From positions 310,001 through 374,000 of the forward strand of contig NZ_JAKRNT010000001.1 of NCBI RefSeq assembly GCF_022346605.1: DNA of 64,000 bases, in the 5' to 3' direction. Below are positions 54,594 to 63,137 of the stretch, piece after piece (the stretch's first letter is position 1; every line of letters begins with the position of its first letter). Source of the stretch: Sporosarcina sp. ACRSL (GTDB lineage: Bacteria > Bacillota > Bacilli > Bacillales_A > Planococcaceae). The position numbers were made by a program, and so were the translations under genes. The notes below the pieces were generated by a model. It did no database searches. It was not told the DNA's origin and saw only the letters and a list, made by a program, of their open reading frames with translations.

Positions 54594-55449
54594 TCAAGCA
54601 GAAGCACTTCGGCAGAAAATGTTGAAAGCGCAAGGCCGCCTAGCGAAGTCAATTGCAATCGTGAGTGGGAAAGGAGGAGTCGGCAAGTCCAATTTCTCAA
54701 CAAATTTCGCCCACTCATTGCGTATAAAAAAGAAAAAAGTGATCGTCATCGATATGGACATTGGCATGGGTAATATCCATATATTACTTGGCGTAACACC
54801 AACATATAGTTTGAAAGATTATTTGATCGGTGTTCAACCATTGGAAAATGTTATTGCAACAGATGATGAAGGTCTTGAATTCATATCGGGCGGGTCAGGT
54901 CTTGACTCCGTATTAGACTGGTCAGAGGCGATGTTTGAGCGTTTGCTTAACGCATTCGAAGAATTGCAGAAGCAATACGATTTTCTAATATTCGACATGG
55001 GTGCAGGTGCCACGCAGCGCTCAATTGAATTAATCATTGCTGTTGATGAAGTGATCGTCATCTCGACATCAGAGCCTACGTCTATTACAGATGCATACTC
55101 CATGATGAAATTCATCTGTTTGAAAGACCCGGATAAAAAATTCAGCATCGTTAGCAATCGGGTGGCAAAAAATGATGATGGCAATGATGCGGTGACCCGT
55201 TTGCAATATGCGATGCGAAAGTTTTTAAACAAAGACACGTCCATTTTAGGGTTTTTACCGGAAGACGATGCCGTCCGTAAAGCGGTAGTCGCCCAAAAGC
55301 CATTTATGCTACTCTATCCGAATGCTCCTATTTCAAAGCGAATGTCAGCAATCACTGAAGTTTTTGTCGAAGTGGATAGAACGGATGAAAAGCGGGGGAC
55401 TCGTTTCCTTACGAAGTTGAAGGGGATATTTTCGAAAGGGCGTGTGTGA
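54586..55449 (+). CDS. flhG: MinD-like ATPase FlhG (YlxH)
   Basis: The 287-residue product has the deviant Walker A SGKGGVGKSN (about 23-32), VIDMDIGMGNIHILLG and IFDMGAGAT. FlhG stimulates FlhF GTPase and controls flagellar patterning. The N-terminal DQAEALRQKM helix fits the FlhF-activating peptide. ATG 54586 follows GGCAGGTG inside flhF. Confidence 0.95.
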   Translation: MRDQAEALRQKMLKAQGRLAKSIAIVSGKGGVGKSNFSTNFAHSLRIKKKKVIVIDMDIGMGNIHILLGVTPTYSLKDYLIGVQPLENVIATDDEGLEFISGGSGLDSVLDWSEAMFERLLNAFEELQKQYDFLIFDMGAGATQRSIELIIAVDEVIVISTSEPTSITDAYSMMKFICLKDPDKKFSIVSNRVAKNDDGNDAVTRLQYAMRKFLNKDTSILGFLPEDDAVRKAVVAQKPFMLLYPNAPISKRMSAITEVFVEVDRTDEKRGTRFLTKLKGIFSKGRV

Positions 55450-55450
55450 A

Positions 55451-56584
55451 ATGGGTGTCGGCAATGTGAAAAAAGTTCTTGTCGTTGACGATTCTGCTTT
55501 TATGCGAAAACTCATAACGGAAATGCTTTCGACACACCCGCTATTAGAAGTGATTGGAACTGCCCGTAATGGCAATGACGCAATTTCAAAAGTCATTGAA
55601 CTTCGGCCCGATGTCGTTACGATGGATGTCGAAATGCCACACATGAATGGTCTCGACGCATTGAAAAGAATTATGGAAGAACAGCCGACACCTGTCGTCA
55701 TGCTTTCGAGTACAACCGATATCGGAGCAGAAAACACATTGACTGCGATGGAATATGGGGCAGTTGACTTTGTTGCTAAACCGGGAGGGGCCATTTCGCT
55801 TAATCTGCAAGAAGTGGAACAGGAAATTGTGAGGAAAGTCGTAGCTGCAACAAACGTTAATATTTCAACTCTCGTAAAACAACCTAAATTGCTACCAAAA
55901 TTGCAGACCAAGAAAGAGCAATTTACGAATGAATCCAATGTCCCATCGTTAGTTGACCACGCCGATCGAATGGAAGTTTCGATAAAGAAAAAGATTTCCA
56001 AAGCACAACCAACTTTTGTTATAATAGGTACATCGACAGGGGGACCTCGGGCACTGCAAGAGGTGTTAACAAGATTGCCATCTACTATAAACGCCCCAAT
56101 TTTGGTCGTTCAGCATATGCCACCTGGTTTTACAAAATCATTGGCCCAACGGTTGGATGGGTTAAGCGAAATTCGAGTTAAAGAAGCCGAGAATGGAGAA
56201 CTCATTCAAAAAGGCGTTGCCTATATCGCTCCGGGCGGCAAACATTTGAAATTCGAAAAATGCCCATTAGGATTTTGCTTACGTCTCGACGATTCGGAAC
56301 CGCCGAGAACGGGGCATCGGCCATCCGTAGATGTACTATTGGAATCGGCTGCTGAAAAGCCTGAACTGCAATTCGTTACAGCTATCATGACAGGGATGGG
56401 GCATGATGGAAGAGAAGGGATGCGAATATTAAAATCTTCCTGCTCTACGGTTACGATTGCGGAATCTGAACAGACGTCCGTCGTCTATGGCATGCCAAAA
56501 GCAGTAAAAGAAGCCGGTCTCGTAGACAAGGTCGTTGATGTACAGTGCATTGCAACAACAATTATGGAAATCTTACATTCTTGA
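55451..56584 (+). CDS. cheB: Chemotaxis methylesterase response regulator CheB
   Basis: CheB demethylates or deamidates chemoreceptors. The 377-residue product has a receiver domain with phospho-acceptor Asp59 in VTMDVEMPHMNG, a linker, and a methylesterase domain with the catalytic Ser in IGTSTGGPRAL, His in VVQHMPPGF and Asp in MTGMGHDGREG. ATG 55451 is preferred. GTG 55466, with GGGTG upstream, would shorten it by five residues. Confidence 0.95.
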   Translation: MGVGNVKKVLVVDDSAFMRKLITEMLSTHPLLEVIGTARNGNDAISKVIELRPDVVTMDVEMPHMNGLDALKRIMEEQPTPVVMLSSTTDIGAENTLTAMEYGAVDFVAKPGGAISLNLQEVEQEIVRKVVAATNVNISTLVKQPKLLPKLQTKKEQFTNESNVPSLVDHADRMEVSIKKKISKAQPTFVIIGTSTGGPRALQEVLTRLPSTINAPILVVQHMPPGFTKSLAQRLDGLSEIRVKEAENGELIQKGVAYIAPGGKHLKFEKCPLGFCLRLDDSEPPRTGHRPSVDVLLESAAEKPELQFVTAIMTGMGHDGREGMRILKSSCSTVTIAESEQTSVVYGMPKAVKEAGLVDKVVDVQCIATTIMEILHS

Positions 56585-56596
56585 GGGGGCGTCATT

Positions 56597-58642
56597 ATGG
56601 ATACAAATCAATACCTTGAAATGTTTCTTGAAGAGAGTAAAGAACATCTTCAAGCGTGCAATGAACACTTGTTGGAATTAGAAAAAAATCCAGAGGACTT
56701 GGGGATTGTCAATGAAGTGTTCCGTTCAGCTCATACATTAAAAGGAATGTCCGCGACGATGGGTTATGATGACATCGCAGATTTGACACATAAAATGGAG
56801 AACGTACTAGATGCAATCCGAAATTCGAAAATAAACGTCACATCAGAAATCCTTGATGTAGTCTTCAAAGCAGTCGATTACTTAGAAGAAATGGTAATGG
56901 ATATTGAAGCAGGCGGGACAGGGAAGAAAGATGTACAGAATCTAGTATCTGCTTTAAATAGAATTGAAGCTGGACAAGTACCCTATGATTCCTCTGCAGC
57001 AGAAACTGCAGCTACGACAGTAGTAACCGGAACGATTGAATCAGCAGAAGCTCCTACGCTCCACTATGACGACTACGAATTGACGGTTATAGGCCAATCG
57101 CAAGAGCAAGGATTTCATGCATTTGAAATTTCGGTAACACTTCGAGAGGATTGCTTGCTCAAAGCTGCAAGAGTGTTCATGGTCTTTGAGATACTTGAAA
57201 AATCGGGAGAAATCGTCAAGACAAAACCGACAGTTGAACAGTTGGAAAACGAAGATTTCGATCAACTTTTCACCATCGTTCTCATTACTCAAGAGGAAGC
57301 AAGTGTCCTCGAAGCGAAAGTAATGAAAGTGTCTGAAGTGGAACATGTCCATGTTAACCCGATTACTAACATATCCCAACCGAAGGGAAAGCCGACCGCT
57401 GGAAATGAAGCGGAACCTGTAGTGGCAGCCCCTGAAAAAACGGTAAAAGAAGAATCCTCTCAAAAAGGAAAACGTTCAGCAAATGCTCCACATGCGAACA
57501 AGACAATCCGAGTAAATATCGATCGGTTGGACGTTCTCATGAATCTTTTCGAAGAGCTCGTCATTGATAGGGGACGTTTGCAATCGATAGCGAGTGAATT
57601 ACATAATCCTGATTTGAATGAAACAGTTGAGCGGATGACCCGCGTATCGGGCGATCTACAAAATATTATTTTGAATATGCGTATGATTCCAGTAGAGACA
57701 GTATTCAACCGCTTCCCGAAAATGGTGCGTCAGCTTGCTCGCGACCTTGATAAGAAAATAAATCTTGAAATCATCGGTGCAGAAACTGAATTGGACCGGA
57801 CAGTTATCGATGAAATTGGCGATCCTCTCGTTCATTTGATCCGAAATGCTTTAGATCACGGCATCGAAAGCCCTGCAGAACGACTAGCGAAAGGGAAACC
57901 TGAAGAAGGAACGGTTACTTTAAGGGCTTATCATTCCGGGAATCACGTATTCATTGAGCTTGAAGATGACGGGGCCGGTATTAATAAAGAGCGGGTTCTA
58001 CAGAAAGCACTTGATCGTGGCATCGTAACTGAAGAGATGGCTGCCACTATGACAGAGCGGCAAATTTCTGAGCTGATTTTGGCTTCCGGTTTTTCAACAG
58101 CCGAACAAATTACAGATGTTTCCGGCCGTGGTGTCGGACTGGATGTCGTAAAAAGTACGATTGAATCGCTCGGCGGCTATATAACCATTGATTCCAAGGA
58201 AGGGCATGGTTCGCTGTTCCAAGTGCAATTACCATTGACGTTGTCCATCATTTCAGTCATGCTCGTCAATCTTGATAAGGATATCTATGCAATCCCGCTC
58301 TCGTCGATTATCGAAACGGCAATTATTCAAACCTCCGATATAATGAATGCACATAATCAAAAAGTGATTGATTTTAGAGGTAGCATCGTTCCACTTGTCA
58401 ACTTGAAAGGAATTTTCGAAATGGAAGACGAGCCAGAAATGGATGAGTTCCAATCGGTTGTCATCGTTCGGAAAGGCGAGAAGATGGCCGGACTTGTTGT
58501 AGATTCCTTTATTGGACAACAAGAGATCGTTTTGAAATCACTTGGCAATTATCTTCAAAGCGTATTTGCCATTTCTGGCGCTACCATTTTAGGAAACGGC
58601 CAAGTTGCGCTAATCGTGGATTGCAATGCATTGATCAAATAG
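56597..58642 (+). CDS. cheA: Chemotaxis histidine kinase CheA
   Basis: The 681-residue product has a P1 phosphotransfer domain with His46 in SAHTLKGMSATMG, a P2 CheY/CheB-binding domain (about 155-255), a P3 dimerisation helix pair (about 305-365), a P4 kinase with HLIRNALDHGIE and GRGVGLDVVK, and a P5 CheW-like domain at the C-terminus. GAGGGGGCG precedes ATG 56597. Confidence 0.97.
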   Translation: MDTNQYLEMFLEESKEHLQACNEHLLELEKNPEDLGIVNEVFRSAHTLKGMSATMGYDDIADLTHKMENVLDAIRNSKINVTSEILDVVFKAVDYLEEMVMDIEAGGTGKKDVQNLVSALNRIEAGQVPYDSSAAETAATTVVTGTIESAEAPTLHYDDYELTVIGQSQEQGFHAFEISVTLREDCLLKAARVFMVFEILEKSGEIVKTKPTVEQLENEDFDQLFTIVLITQEEASVLEAKVMKVSEVEHVHVNPITNISQPKGKPTAGNEAEPVVAAPEKTVKEESSQKGKRSANAPHANKTIRVNIDRLDVLMNLFEELVIDRGRLQSIASELHNPDLNETVERMTRVSGDLQNIILNMRMIPVETVFNRFPKMVRQLARDLDKKINLEIIGAETELDRTVIDEIGDPLVHLIRNALDHGIESPAERLAKGKPEEGTVTLRAYHSGNHVFIELEDDGAGINKERVLQKALDRGIVTEEMAATMTERQISELILASGFSTAEQITDVSGRGVGLDVVKSTIESLGGYITIDSKEGHGSLFQVQLPLTLSIISVMLVNLDKDIYAIPLSSIIETAIIQTSDIMNAHNQKVIDFRGSIVPLVNLKGIFEMEDEPEMDEFQSVVIVRKGEKMAGLVVDSFIGQQEIVLKSLGNYLQSVFAISGATILGNGQVALIVDCNALIK

Positions 58643-58657
58643 GCGGGAGTGAAAAGA

Positions 58658-59131
58658 ATGGCTGAAGTAAGTGGAGTAGTTACGAATGAAATGAAAGTCA
58701 TTGTGTTCCAGTTAATGGACAAGGAATATGCCGTTGGAGTGGAGGTCGTCGAGTCGATTGAAAAGCTGATCTCGATTACAAAAGTACCAAATACACCTTC
58801 CTATATAAAAGGCGTTATTAACTTAAGAGGCGTCGTCACTCCAATTGTCGATTTGCGCGAACGATTCGGCATGGAAAGGAAGCCTCTTGACGATAGCAGC
58901 CGAATCATTATCGTTTCTTTGGAGGAATTTGAAGTTGGACTCATCGTCGACGCCGCGAATGATGTAATTGATATTCCTGTTGATTCTATCGGGCCGCAGC
59001 CCGAAGTCGTTGGCTCCGTTGAATCCGAATTCATTTCCGGAGTTGCGAAAGTCGGAAAACGTCTATTGGTCATGCTGAATCTGGACAAAGTGCTGCAGCC
59101 TGTGAAACGGGTGACAACCGATGAAATCTGA
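58658..59131 (+). CDS. cheW: Chemotaxis coupling protein CheW
   Basis: The 157-residue product is a single CheW domain with KVPNTPSYIKGVINLRGVV and PIVDLRERFG. It couples receptors to CheA. ATG 58658 follows GGCGGGAGTG; an upstream in-frame GTG overlaps that site. It overlaps cheC by 11 bp. Confidence 0.96.
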   Translation: MAEVSGVVTNEMKVIVFQLMDKEYAVGVEVVESIEKLISITKVPNTPSYIKGVINLRGVVTPIVDLRERFGMERKPLDDSSRIIIVSLEEFEVGLIVDAANDVIDIPVDSIGPQPEVVGSVESEFISGVAKVGKRLLVMLNLDKVLQPVKRVTTDEI

Positions 59132-59753
59132 TTATCAAATCACCGATATGCATCTAGACGTACTGAAGGAAATCGGAAATATCGGCGCGGCACATGCGGC
59201 TACTTCCTTGTCCCAATTACTCGACAGAAAAATCGAAATGCACGTTCCGAAAGTGACACTCGTTTCGTTTGATGAAATGTTTGAATTGGCAGGAGGAGCT
59301 GAGAGAATCGTCGCTGGCATCTTCCTGCGGATTCAAGGTGACTTATCTGGCAACATGTTTTTTGTTTTGCCGATTGACTCTGCAAATGAATTTATTAGAA
59401 GATTGATCGGTGATGCAACGTTCGACTTCCATGCATTGCCGATTCCGGACATTGGCATTTCGGCAATGCAGGAAATCGGTAATATTTTGTCTGGCTCTTA
59501 TCTATCAGCTTTGTCGGATTTCACAGGTTTGAAAGTCCATCCAACCGTTCCATCGTTAAGCGTCGATATGGTCGGGGCGATCGTCAGCTTCGGACTCATA
59601 GAAGTATCCCATTATAGTGATGAGGTCATCGTTATCGATACGCGTATCGAGGAGGAAGGCGATGACGGTAGTTCTACTGTGGATGGCCATTTCTTTCTGC
59701 TGCCTGATCCGGAATCGTATATTACGATTTTCCGTTCTTTAGGTGTGTTATAA
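59121..59753 (+). CDS. cheC: CheY-P phosphatase CheC
   Basis: The 210-residue product has two CheC-type helices with the Glu/Asn phosphatase motif: LKEIGNIGAAHAATSLSQL near the N-terminus and AMQEIGNILSGSYLSALSD in the middle. CheC binds CheD, encoded next. It lacks the FliN domain of FliY. Confidence 0.95.
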   Translation: MKSDYQITDMHLDVLKEIGNIGAAHAATSLSQLLDRKIEMHVPKVTLVSFDEMFELAGGAERIVAGIFLRIQGDLSGNMFFVLPIDSANEFIRRLIGDATFDFHALPIPDIGISAMQEIGNILSGSYLSALSDFTGLKVHPTVPSLSVDMVGAIVSFGLIEVSHYSDEVIVIDTRIEEEGDDGSSTVDGHFFLLPDPESYITIFRSLGVL

Positions 59754-59754
59754 G

Positions 59755-60249
59755 ATGAATGTAATGAAAACAGTAGTTAAGGTAGGCATTGCCGACATGA
59801 ATATCGTTCATGGGCCTAATATGATCCGGACATCCGGTTTAGGCTCTTGCGTCGGAGTTGTCCTGTATGATGAAGTGAAGAAGATAGCAGGACTTCTTCA
59901 TGTCATGTTGCCGGATTCAAGCCTCGGAAGGTCGAACAATGTAAATGTAGCAAAGTTTGCGGATACGGGCATCTATTCATTGATGGAAATGTTAAAGGCG
60001 GAAGGGGTTCGTCCTTTATCATTGAAAGCTAAAATTGCGGGTGGATCCCAAATGTTCCAATTCGGATCAAGTGACTCTATTCGGATTGGCCCCCGGAACG
60101 TTGAAGCTGTCAAAAAGGAGCTAGCCCGACTTTCTATCCCGCTTATTGCCGAGGATACAGGTGGTTCGAGCGGGCGAACAATAGAGTTCGATCCGATGAC
60201 AAGTGCATTAAGTATTCGGACAGTCAATTTAGGTACAAAAGAAATCTGA
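59755..60249 (+). CDS. cheD: Chemoreceptor glutamine deamidase CheD
   Basis: The 164-residue product has the catalytic Cys32 in SGLGSCVGVVLYD and His49 in GLLHVMLPDS. It deamidates receptor glutamines and is controlled by CheC. ATG 59755 follows AGGTGTG; ATG 59764 is an alternative. A terminator-like hairpin follows, before sigD. Confidence 0.95.
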   Translation: MNVMKTVVKVGIADMNIVHGPNMIRTSGLGSCVGVVLYDEVKKIAGLLHVMLPDSSLGRSNNVNVAKFADTGIYSLMEMLKAEGVRPLSLKAKIAGGSQMFQFGSSDSIRIGPRNVEAVKKELARLSIPLIAEDTGGSSGRTIEFDPMTSALSIRTVNLGTKEI

Positions 60250-60269
60250 AGTAAAAATAGTAGTAGTGA

Positions 60270-60299
60270 AGCGACTGAACGGTTCAGTCGCTATTTTTT
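60270..60299 (+). terminator. Intrinsic terminator between cheD and sigD
   Basis: AGCGACTGA (60270-60278) pairs perfectly with TCAGTCGCT (60284-60292); two more pairs are possible in the loop. ATTTTTTG follows. It is a textbook terminator within the otherwise continuous fla/che locus. Confidence 0.8.
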
Positions 60300-60308
60300 G
60301 TCGAAATT

Positions 60309-60317
60309 TGCTATAAT
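60309..60317 (+). promoter_or_regulatory. Possible extended -10 promoter of sigD
   Basis: TGCTATAAT (60309-60317) is a perfect TATAAT with an upstream TGn, placed 18 bp after the terminator stem end and 55 bp before sigD. No good -35 is present at 17 bp, as is common for extended -10 promoters. Confidence 0.5.
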
Positions 60318-60372
60318 AGAATTTAAATAATAACTAATTTTTTCGTGAACATCATGGGAGGTGAGAGATTCG

Positions 60373-61155
60373 ATGTCCAAAGAGGATCTGACGGAAGAAG
60401 ATGCATGTTGGAAACAATGGTTGAATGACCGGGATCCCGATGCCGGCGATAGGCTTGTCCGGAAGTATACTCCTCTCGTCAATTACCATGTGCAGCGAAT
60501 CGGATCCAGCCTGCCAAGAAATGTTTCCAGGGACGAGATTATGAGTTTAGGGCTTCAAGGACTGTTCGATGCGTTGACGAAGTTCGATCCAGGCAGGGAT
60601 TTGAAGTTTGATACATATGCCTCCTTCAGGATTCGTGGATCGATCATAGACGGGTTGCGAAAAGAAGATTGGTTGCCCCGTTCCTCAAGGGAAAAATCGA
60701 AAAAACTTGAGGAGGAGATTGCTAAGCTTGAGCAAAAATTGCTTCGGCATGCAACTCCTGAAGAAATTGCGGATCATCTAGGAATCACAGTCGAAGAAGT
60801 GTATCAGACAGTTCAAGAACACTACTTCTCAAATGTTCTTTCCATGGATGAAAGTATGAACGAGGATGACGAGGAGGGGCAGAAGTCCTTTATTTTAAAG
60901 GATGACCAAGAGCGAACCCCCGAGCAGCAAATCGTGATGGGGGAGCTTGTCGGCGATTTAGCATTAAAAATCAAAGAACTGAACCAGAACGAACAATTAG
61001 TGTTGAATCTATTTTACACAGACGAGATGACTTTGACGGAAATCGGTGAAATATTGAACTTATCCACATCTAGAATTTCTCAAATCCACTCGAAGGCGTT
61101 GTTTAAATTACGGAAATTACTGTTACCTGAAGTTGTCGATGGAGGGATTTTATGA
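60373..61155 (+). CDS. sigD: Flagellar sigma factor SigD (FliA)
   Basis: Sigma-28 family factor for late flagellar, chemotaxis and autolysin genes. The 260-residue product has region 2 (MSLGLQGLFDALTKFDPGRD.. FDTYASFRIRGSIIDGLRK), region 3 and region 4 with LTEIGEILNLSTSRISQIHSKAL. ATG 60373 follows GGGAGGTGAG. The GTG overlapping that site is rejected. It overlaps the next gene by 4 bp. Confidence 0.96.
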   Translation: MSKEDLTEEDACWKQWLNDRDPDAGDRLVRKYTPLVNYHVQRIGSSLPRNVSRDEIMSLGLQGLFDALTKFDPGRDLKFDTYASFRIRGSIIDGLRKEDWLPRSSREKSKKLEEEIAKLEQKLLRHATPEEIADHLGITVEEVYQTVQEHYFSNVLSMDESMNEDDEEGQKSFILKDDQERTPEQQIVMGELVGDLALKIKELNQNEQLVLNLFYTDEMTLTEIGEILNLSTSRISQIHSKALFKLRKLLLPEVVDGGIL

Positions 61156-61454
61156 GTTTAAAAGGTATTGAACTCCAGATTGCAATTCCTAAAACGTTCG
61201 AAGCGGGTAGAATGGCAGAGCAAAAACAGCAGCAGTCGCAGCTCCACCAAAATCAGGCGCAACTACTTAATGAAAAAGAACTGTTGAAAAACCGTGAGAG
61301 CGTGCGGCATTCCGAGAAGTACGCCAAACTCGATAAGGATTCAAAGAATAATCATCAGGATCACGAACAAAAAGAAAAGAAACAGCAACTTAATGAAGAG
61401 GATAAGAAGACGATGCACCCTTATAAAGGATCATTTGTCGACTTTACAGGATGA
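61152..61454 (+). CDS. Conserved hypothetical protein between sigD and swrB
   Basis: The 100-residue hydrophilic product begins MSLKGIELQIAIPKTFEAGR, has a Gln/Lys/Glu-rich middle without a membrane segment, and ends HPYKGSFVDFTG. I recall similar N- and C-terminal motifs near sigD in other Bacillaceae but no assigned function; B. subtilis has swrB directly after sigD. It overlaps sigD and the downstream frame by 4 bp, so it is almost certainly expressed with them. Confidence 0.75.
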   Translation: MSLKGIELQIAIPKTFEAGRMAEQKQQQSQLHQNQAQLLNEKELLKNRESVRHSEKYAKLDKDSKNNHQDHEQKEKKQQLNEEDKKTMHPYKGSFVDFTG

Positions 61455-61459
61455 CTCAT

Positions 61460-61978
61460 ATGCAAACGGTATTTTTATTATTTTTATTCATACTACAAAT
61501 AATCGGTTTTTACTTCATGGCGTTACTATATATGAAAATCTCCAAATTTAAGAATTTGGAAAAGAAGCAACGGAAAATGATGGATGAAATGGACGATGCA
61601 ATCGGTGCATACTTAGCGGAATTGAAAATGGAAAACGAGCGGCTTATAAGTATTATCGAGGAACGACAAGCAAATGAAGAGCCCGCTGAATATTCACCAC
61701 CAAGCCAAAGGCAACCAGAGCCTGAGCGACCGGCAGGAGAGGAGAAGGCCTTCACGATCACGTCACCTGCTTATCCTGTGAAAGCGGCACTGAAATCCTA
61801 TCAGACGGCACCTTTATTGACGAAACCAAAATTGAACGAACGAGAGAATAAAGATGCGGAAATGGATGATCGAACAATTGCCATTCATATGCATGACGAA
61901 GGAAAGCCGATTGAAGAAATTGCGAAAAGGCTCGGAAAAGGGAAAACTGAAGTCGAGTTGCTTCTGAAATTCAGATGA
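61460..61978 (+). CDS. swrB: SwrB-like membrane protein
   Basis: The 172-residue product has an N-terminal membrane helix (about 3-25), a coiled-coil segment (about 28-70), a Pro/Glu-rich linker and a C-terminal helix-turn-helix-like end (MHDEGKPIEEIAKRLGKGKTEVELLL, shown by KPIEEIAKRLGKG). Layout and place between sigD and rpsB fit B. subtilis SwrB (YlxL), which promotes hook-basal body completion. ATG 61460 has ACAGGA 8 bp upstream; ATG 61451 overlaps the previous stop and is an alternative. Confidence 0.8.
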   Translation: MQTVFLLFLFILQIIGFYFMALLYMKISKFKNLEKKQRKMMDEMDDAIGAYLAELKMENERLISIIEERQANEEPAEYSPPSQRQPEPERPAGEEKAFTITSPAYPVKAALKSYQTAPLLTKPKLNERENKDAEMDDRTIAIHMHDEGKPIEEIAKRLGKGKTEVELLLKFR

Positions 61979-61984
61979 TGTGAG

Positions 61985-62013
61985 TTGCAATCGTTTTATC
62001 GGTATGGTATATT
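61985..62013 (+). promoter_or_regulatory. Probable promoter of rpsB
   Basis: TTGCAA (61985-61990) and TATATT (62008-62013) have a 17-bp spacer. Transcription would begin near 62020, leaving a leader of about 100 bases. Confidence 0.65.
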
Positions 62014-62034
62014 ATCAAATGGTGTTACTACACA

Positions 62035-62091
62035 CGTATGTGGATGATTGGAAAAGGTGCCGAAAGGTCATTCCATCACATGAAACATACG
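62035..62091 (+). ncRNA. Putative structured leader of rpsB
   Basis: CGTATGT (62035-62041) pairs perfectly with ACATACG (62085-62091). Inside, GATG (62043-62046) can pair with CATC (62074-62077), GAA (62051-62053) with TTC (62071-62073), and GCC (62059-62061) with GGT (62066-62068) around a GAAA tetraloop. The shape suggests an autoregulatory S2 leader, which is inference. The closing stem ends at the GGAGG beginning at 62091. Confidence 0.45.
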
Positions 62092-62122
62092 GAGGAATCT
62101 AACCAAATTGGAGGAAAAACAA

Positions 62123-62854
62123 ATGTCAGTAATCTCAATGAAACAACTGCTTGAAGCAGGTGTGCATTTCGGTCACCAAACTCGTCGTTGGAACCCGAAA
62201 ATGAAAAAGTATATTTTCGTGGAACGTAACGGAATTTACATCATCGATCTACAAAAGACGGTGAAAAAACTAGAAGAAGCTTATGACTTCATGCGTCAAG
62301 TTGGTGCTGAAGGCGGAAAAGTCCTTTTCGTCGGTACGAAAAAACAAGCACAAGATGCAATTAAAGAAGAAGCAGAGCGTGCAGGAATGTACTACATCAA
62401 CCAACGTTGGCTTGGTGGTACACTTACAAACTTCGGTACGATCCAAAAACGTGTTGCACGTATGAAAAAGATCGAAACGATGGAAGAGGACGGTACATTT
62501 GATGTACTTCCGAAAAAAGAAGTATCTGAACTACGTAAAGAGCACGATCGTCTTGTAAAATTCCTAGGCGGTATTCGTGATATGAAATCATTGCCGGATG
62601 TCATCTTCGTTGTTGACCCTCGTAAAGAGCGCATCGCAGTTGCAGAGGCAATCAAATTGAACATTCCACTCGTCGGTATTGTTGATACGAACTGTGATCC
62701 GGACGAAATCGACTATGTCATTCCAGCGAATGACGATGCAATCCGTGCGGTTCGTCTACTTACTAGCAAGATGGCAGATGCATTAATCGAATCAAGACAA
62801 GGCGCTGATGAAGAAGTAACTGAAGAAGCGACTGAAACGGCAGCTGCAGAGTAA
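62123..62854 (+). CDS. rpsB: 30S ribosomal protein S2
   Basis: The 243-residue product has the S2 signatures [44 protein letters not shown] and [24 protein letters not shown] 62123 follows GGAGGAAAA. It ends with an acidic Glu/Ala/Thr tail. A strong terminator follows, before tsf. Confidence 0.98.
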   Translation: MSVISMKQLLEAGVHFGHQTRRWNPKMKKYIFVERNGIYIIDLQKTVKKLEEAYDFMRQVGAEGGKVLFVGTKKQAQDAIKEEAERAGMYYINQRWLGGTLTNFGTIQKRVARMKKIETMEEDGTFDVLPKKEVSELRKEHDRLVKFLGGIRDMKSLPDVIFVVDPRKERIAVAEAIKLNIPLVGIVDTNCDPDEIDYVIPANDDAIRAVRLLTSKMADALIESRQGADEEVTEEATETAAAE

Positions 62855-62870
62855 TAGTAGTAATAGAACA

Positions 62871-62906
62871 GACGATAAGCGGCCAACCCCCCTTATCGTC
62901 TTTTTT
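62871..62906 (+). terminator. Intrinsic terminator after rpsB
   Basis: GACGATAAG (62871-62879) pairs perfectly with CTTATCGTC (62892-62900), followed by TTTTTT. It would reduce read-through into tsf. Confidence 0.85.
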
Positions 62907-62966
62907 ACAGAATAGGTTCTGTTAAAACTCATTGTTGAATTATGTGGCTCCGTTGATTGGAGCGAA

Positions 62967-63080
62967 AGCCGTAACGAAGAACGGCTTTTGCGAGTAAAAG
63001 CGAAGCGTTACGAGCACATCATTGCCCCGCCGTAACGAAGAACGGCGTTTGCGAGTAAAAGCGCAGCGTTACGAGCACTA
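62967..63080 (+). repeat. Family 2 repeat, two tandem copies between rpsB and tsf
   Basis: Units 62967-63020 and 63030-63080 read GCCGTAACGAAGAACGGC.. to ..GCGTTACGAGCAC, with the linker ATCATTGCCCC. They are the reverse complement of units at 4005-4117 and 34948-35000. The first half of each unit forms a hairpin (AAGCCGT/ACGGCTT in copy 1). Confidence 0.8.
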
Positions 63081-63137
63081 TAAATCAACAATGTCGAAGA
63101 TTGTCGTCTCAAATCACTCATACAGGAGGAACTAACA

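Noticed and set aside
55345-56001. Minus-strand frame of about 218 codons across flhG and cheB
   Set aside because: It spans two real genes in antisense with no recognisable domain.
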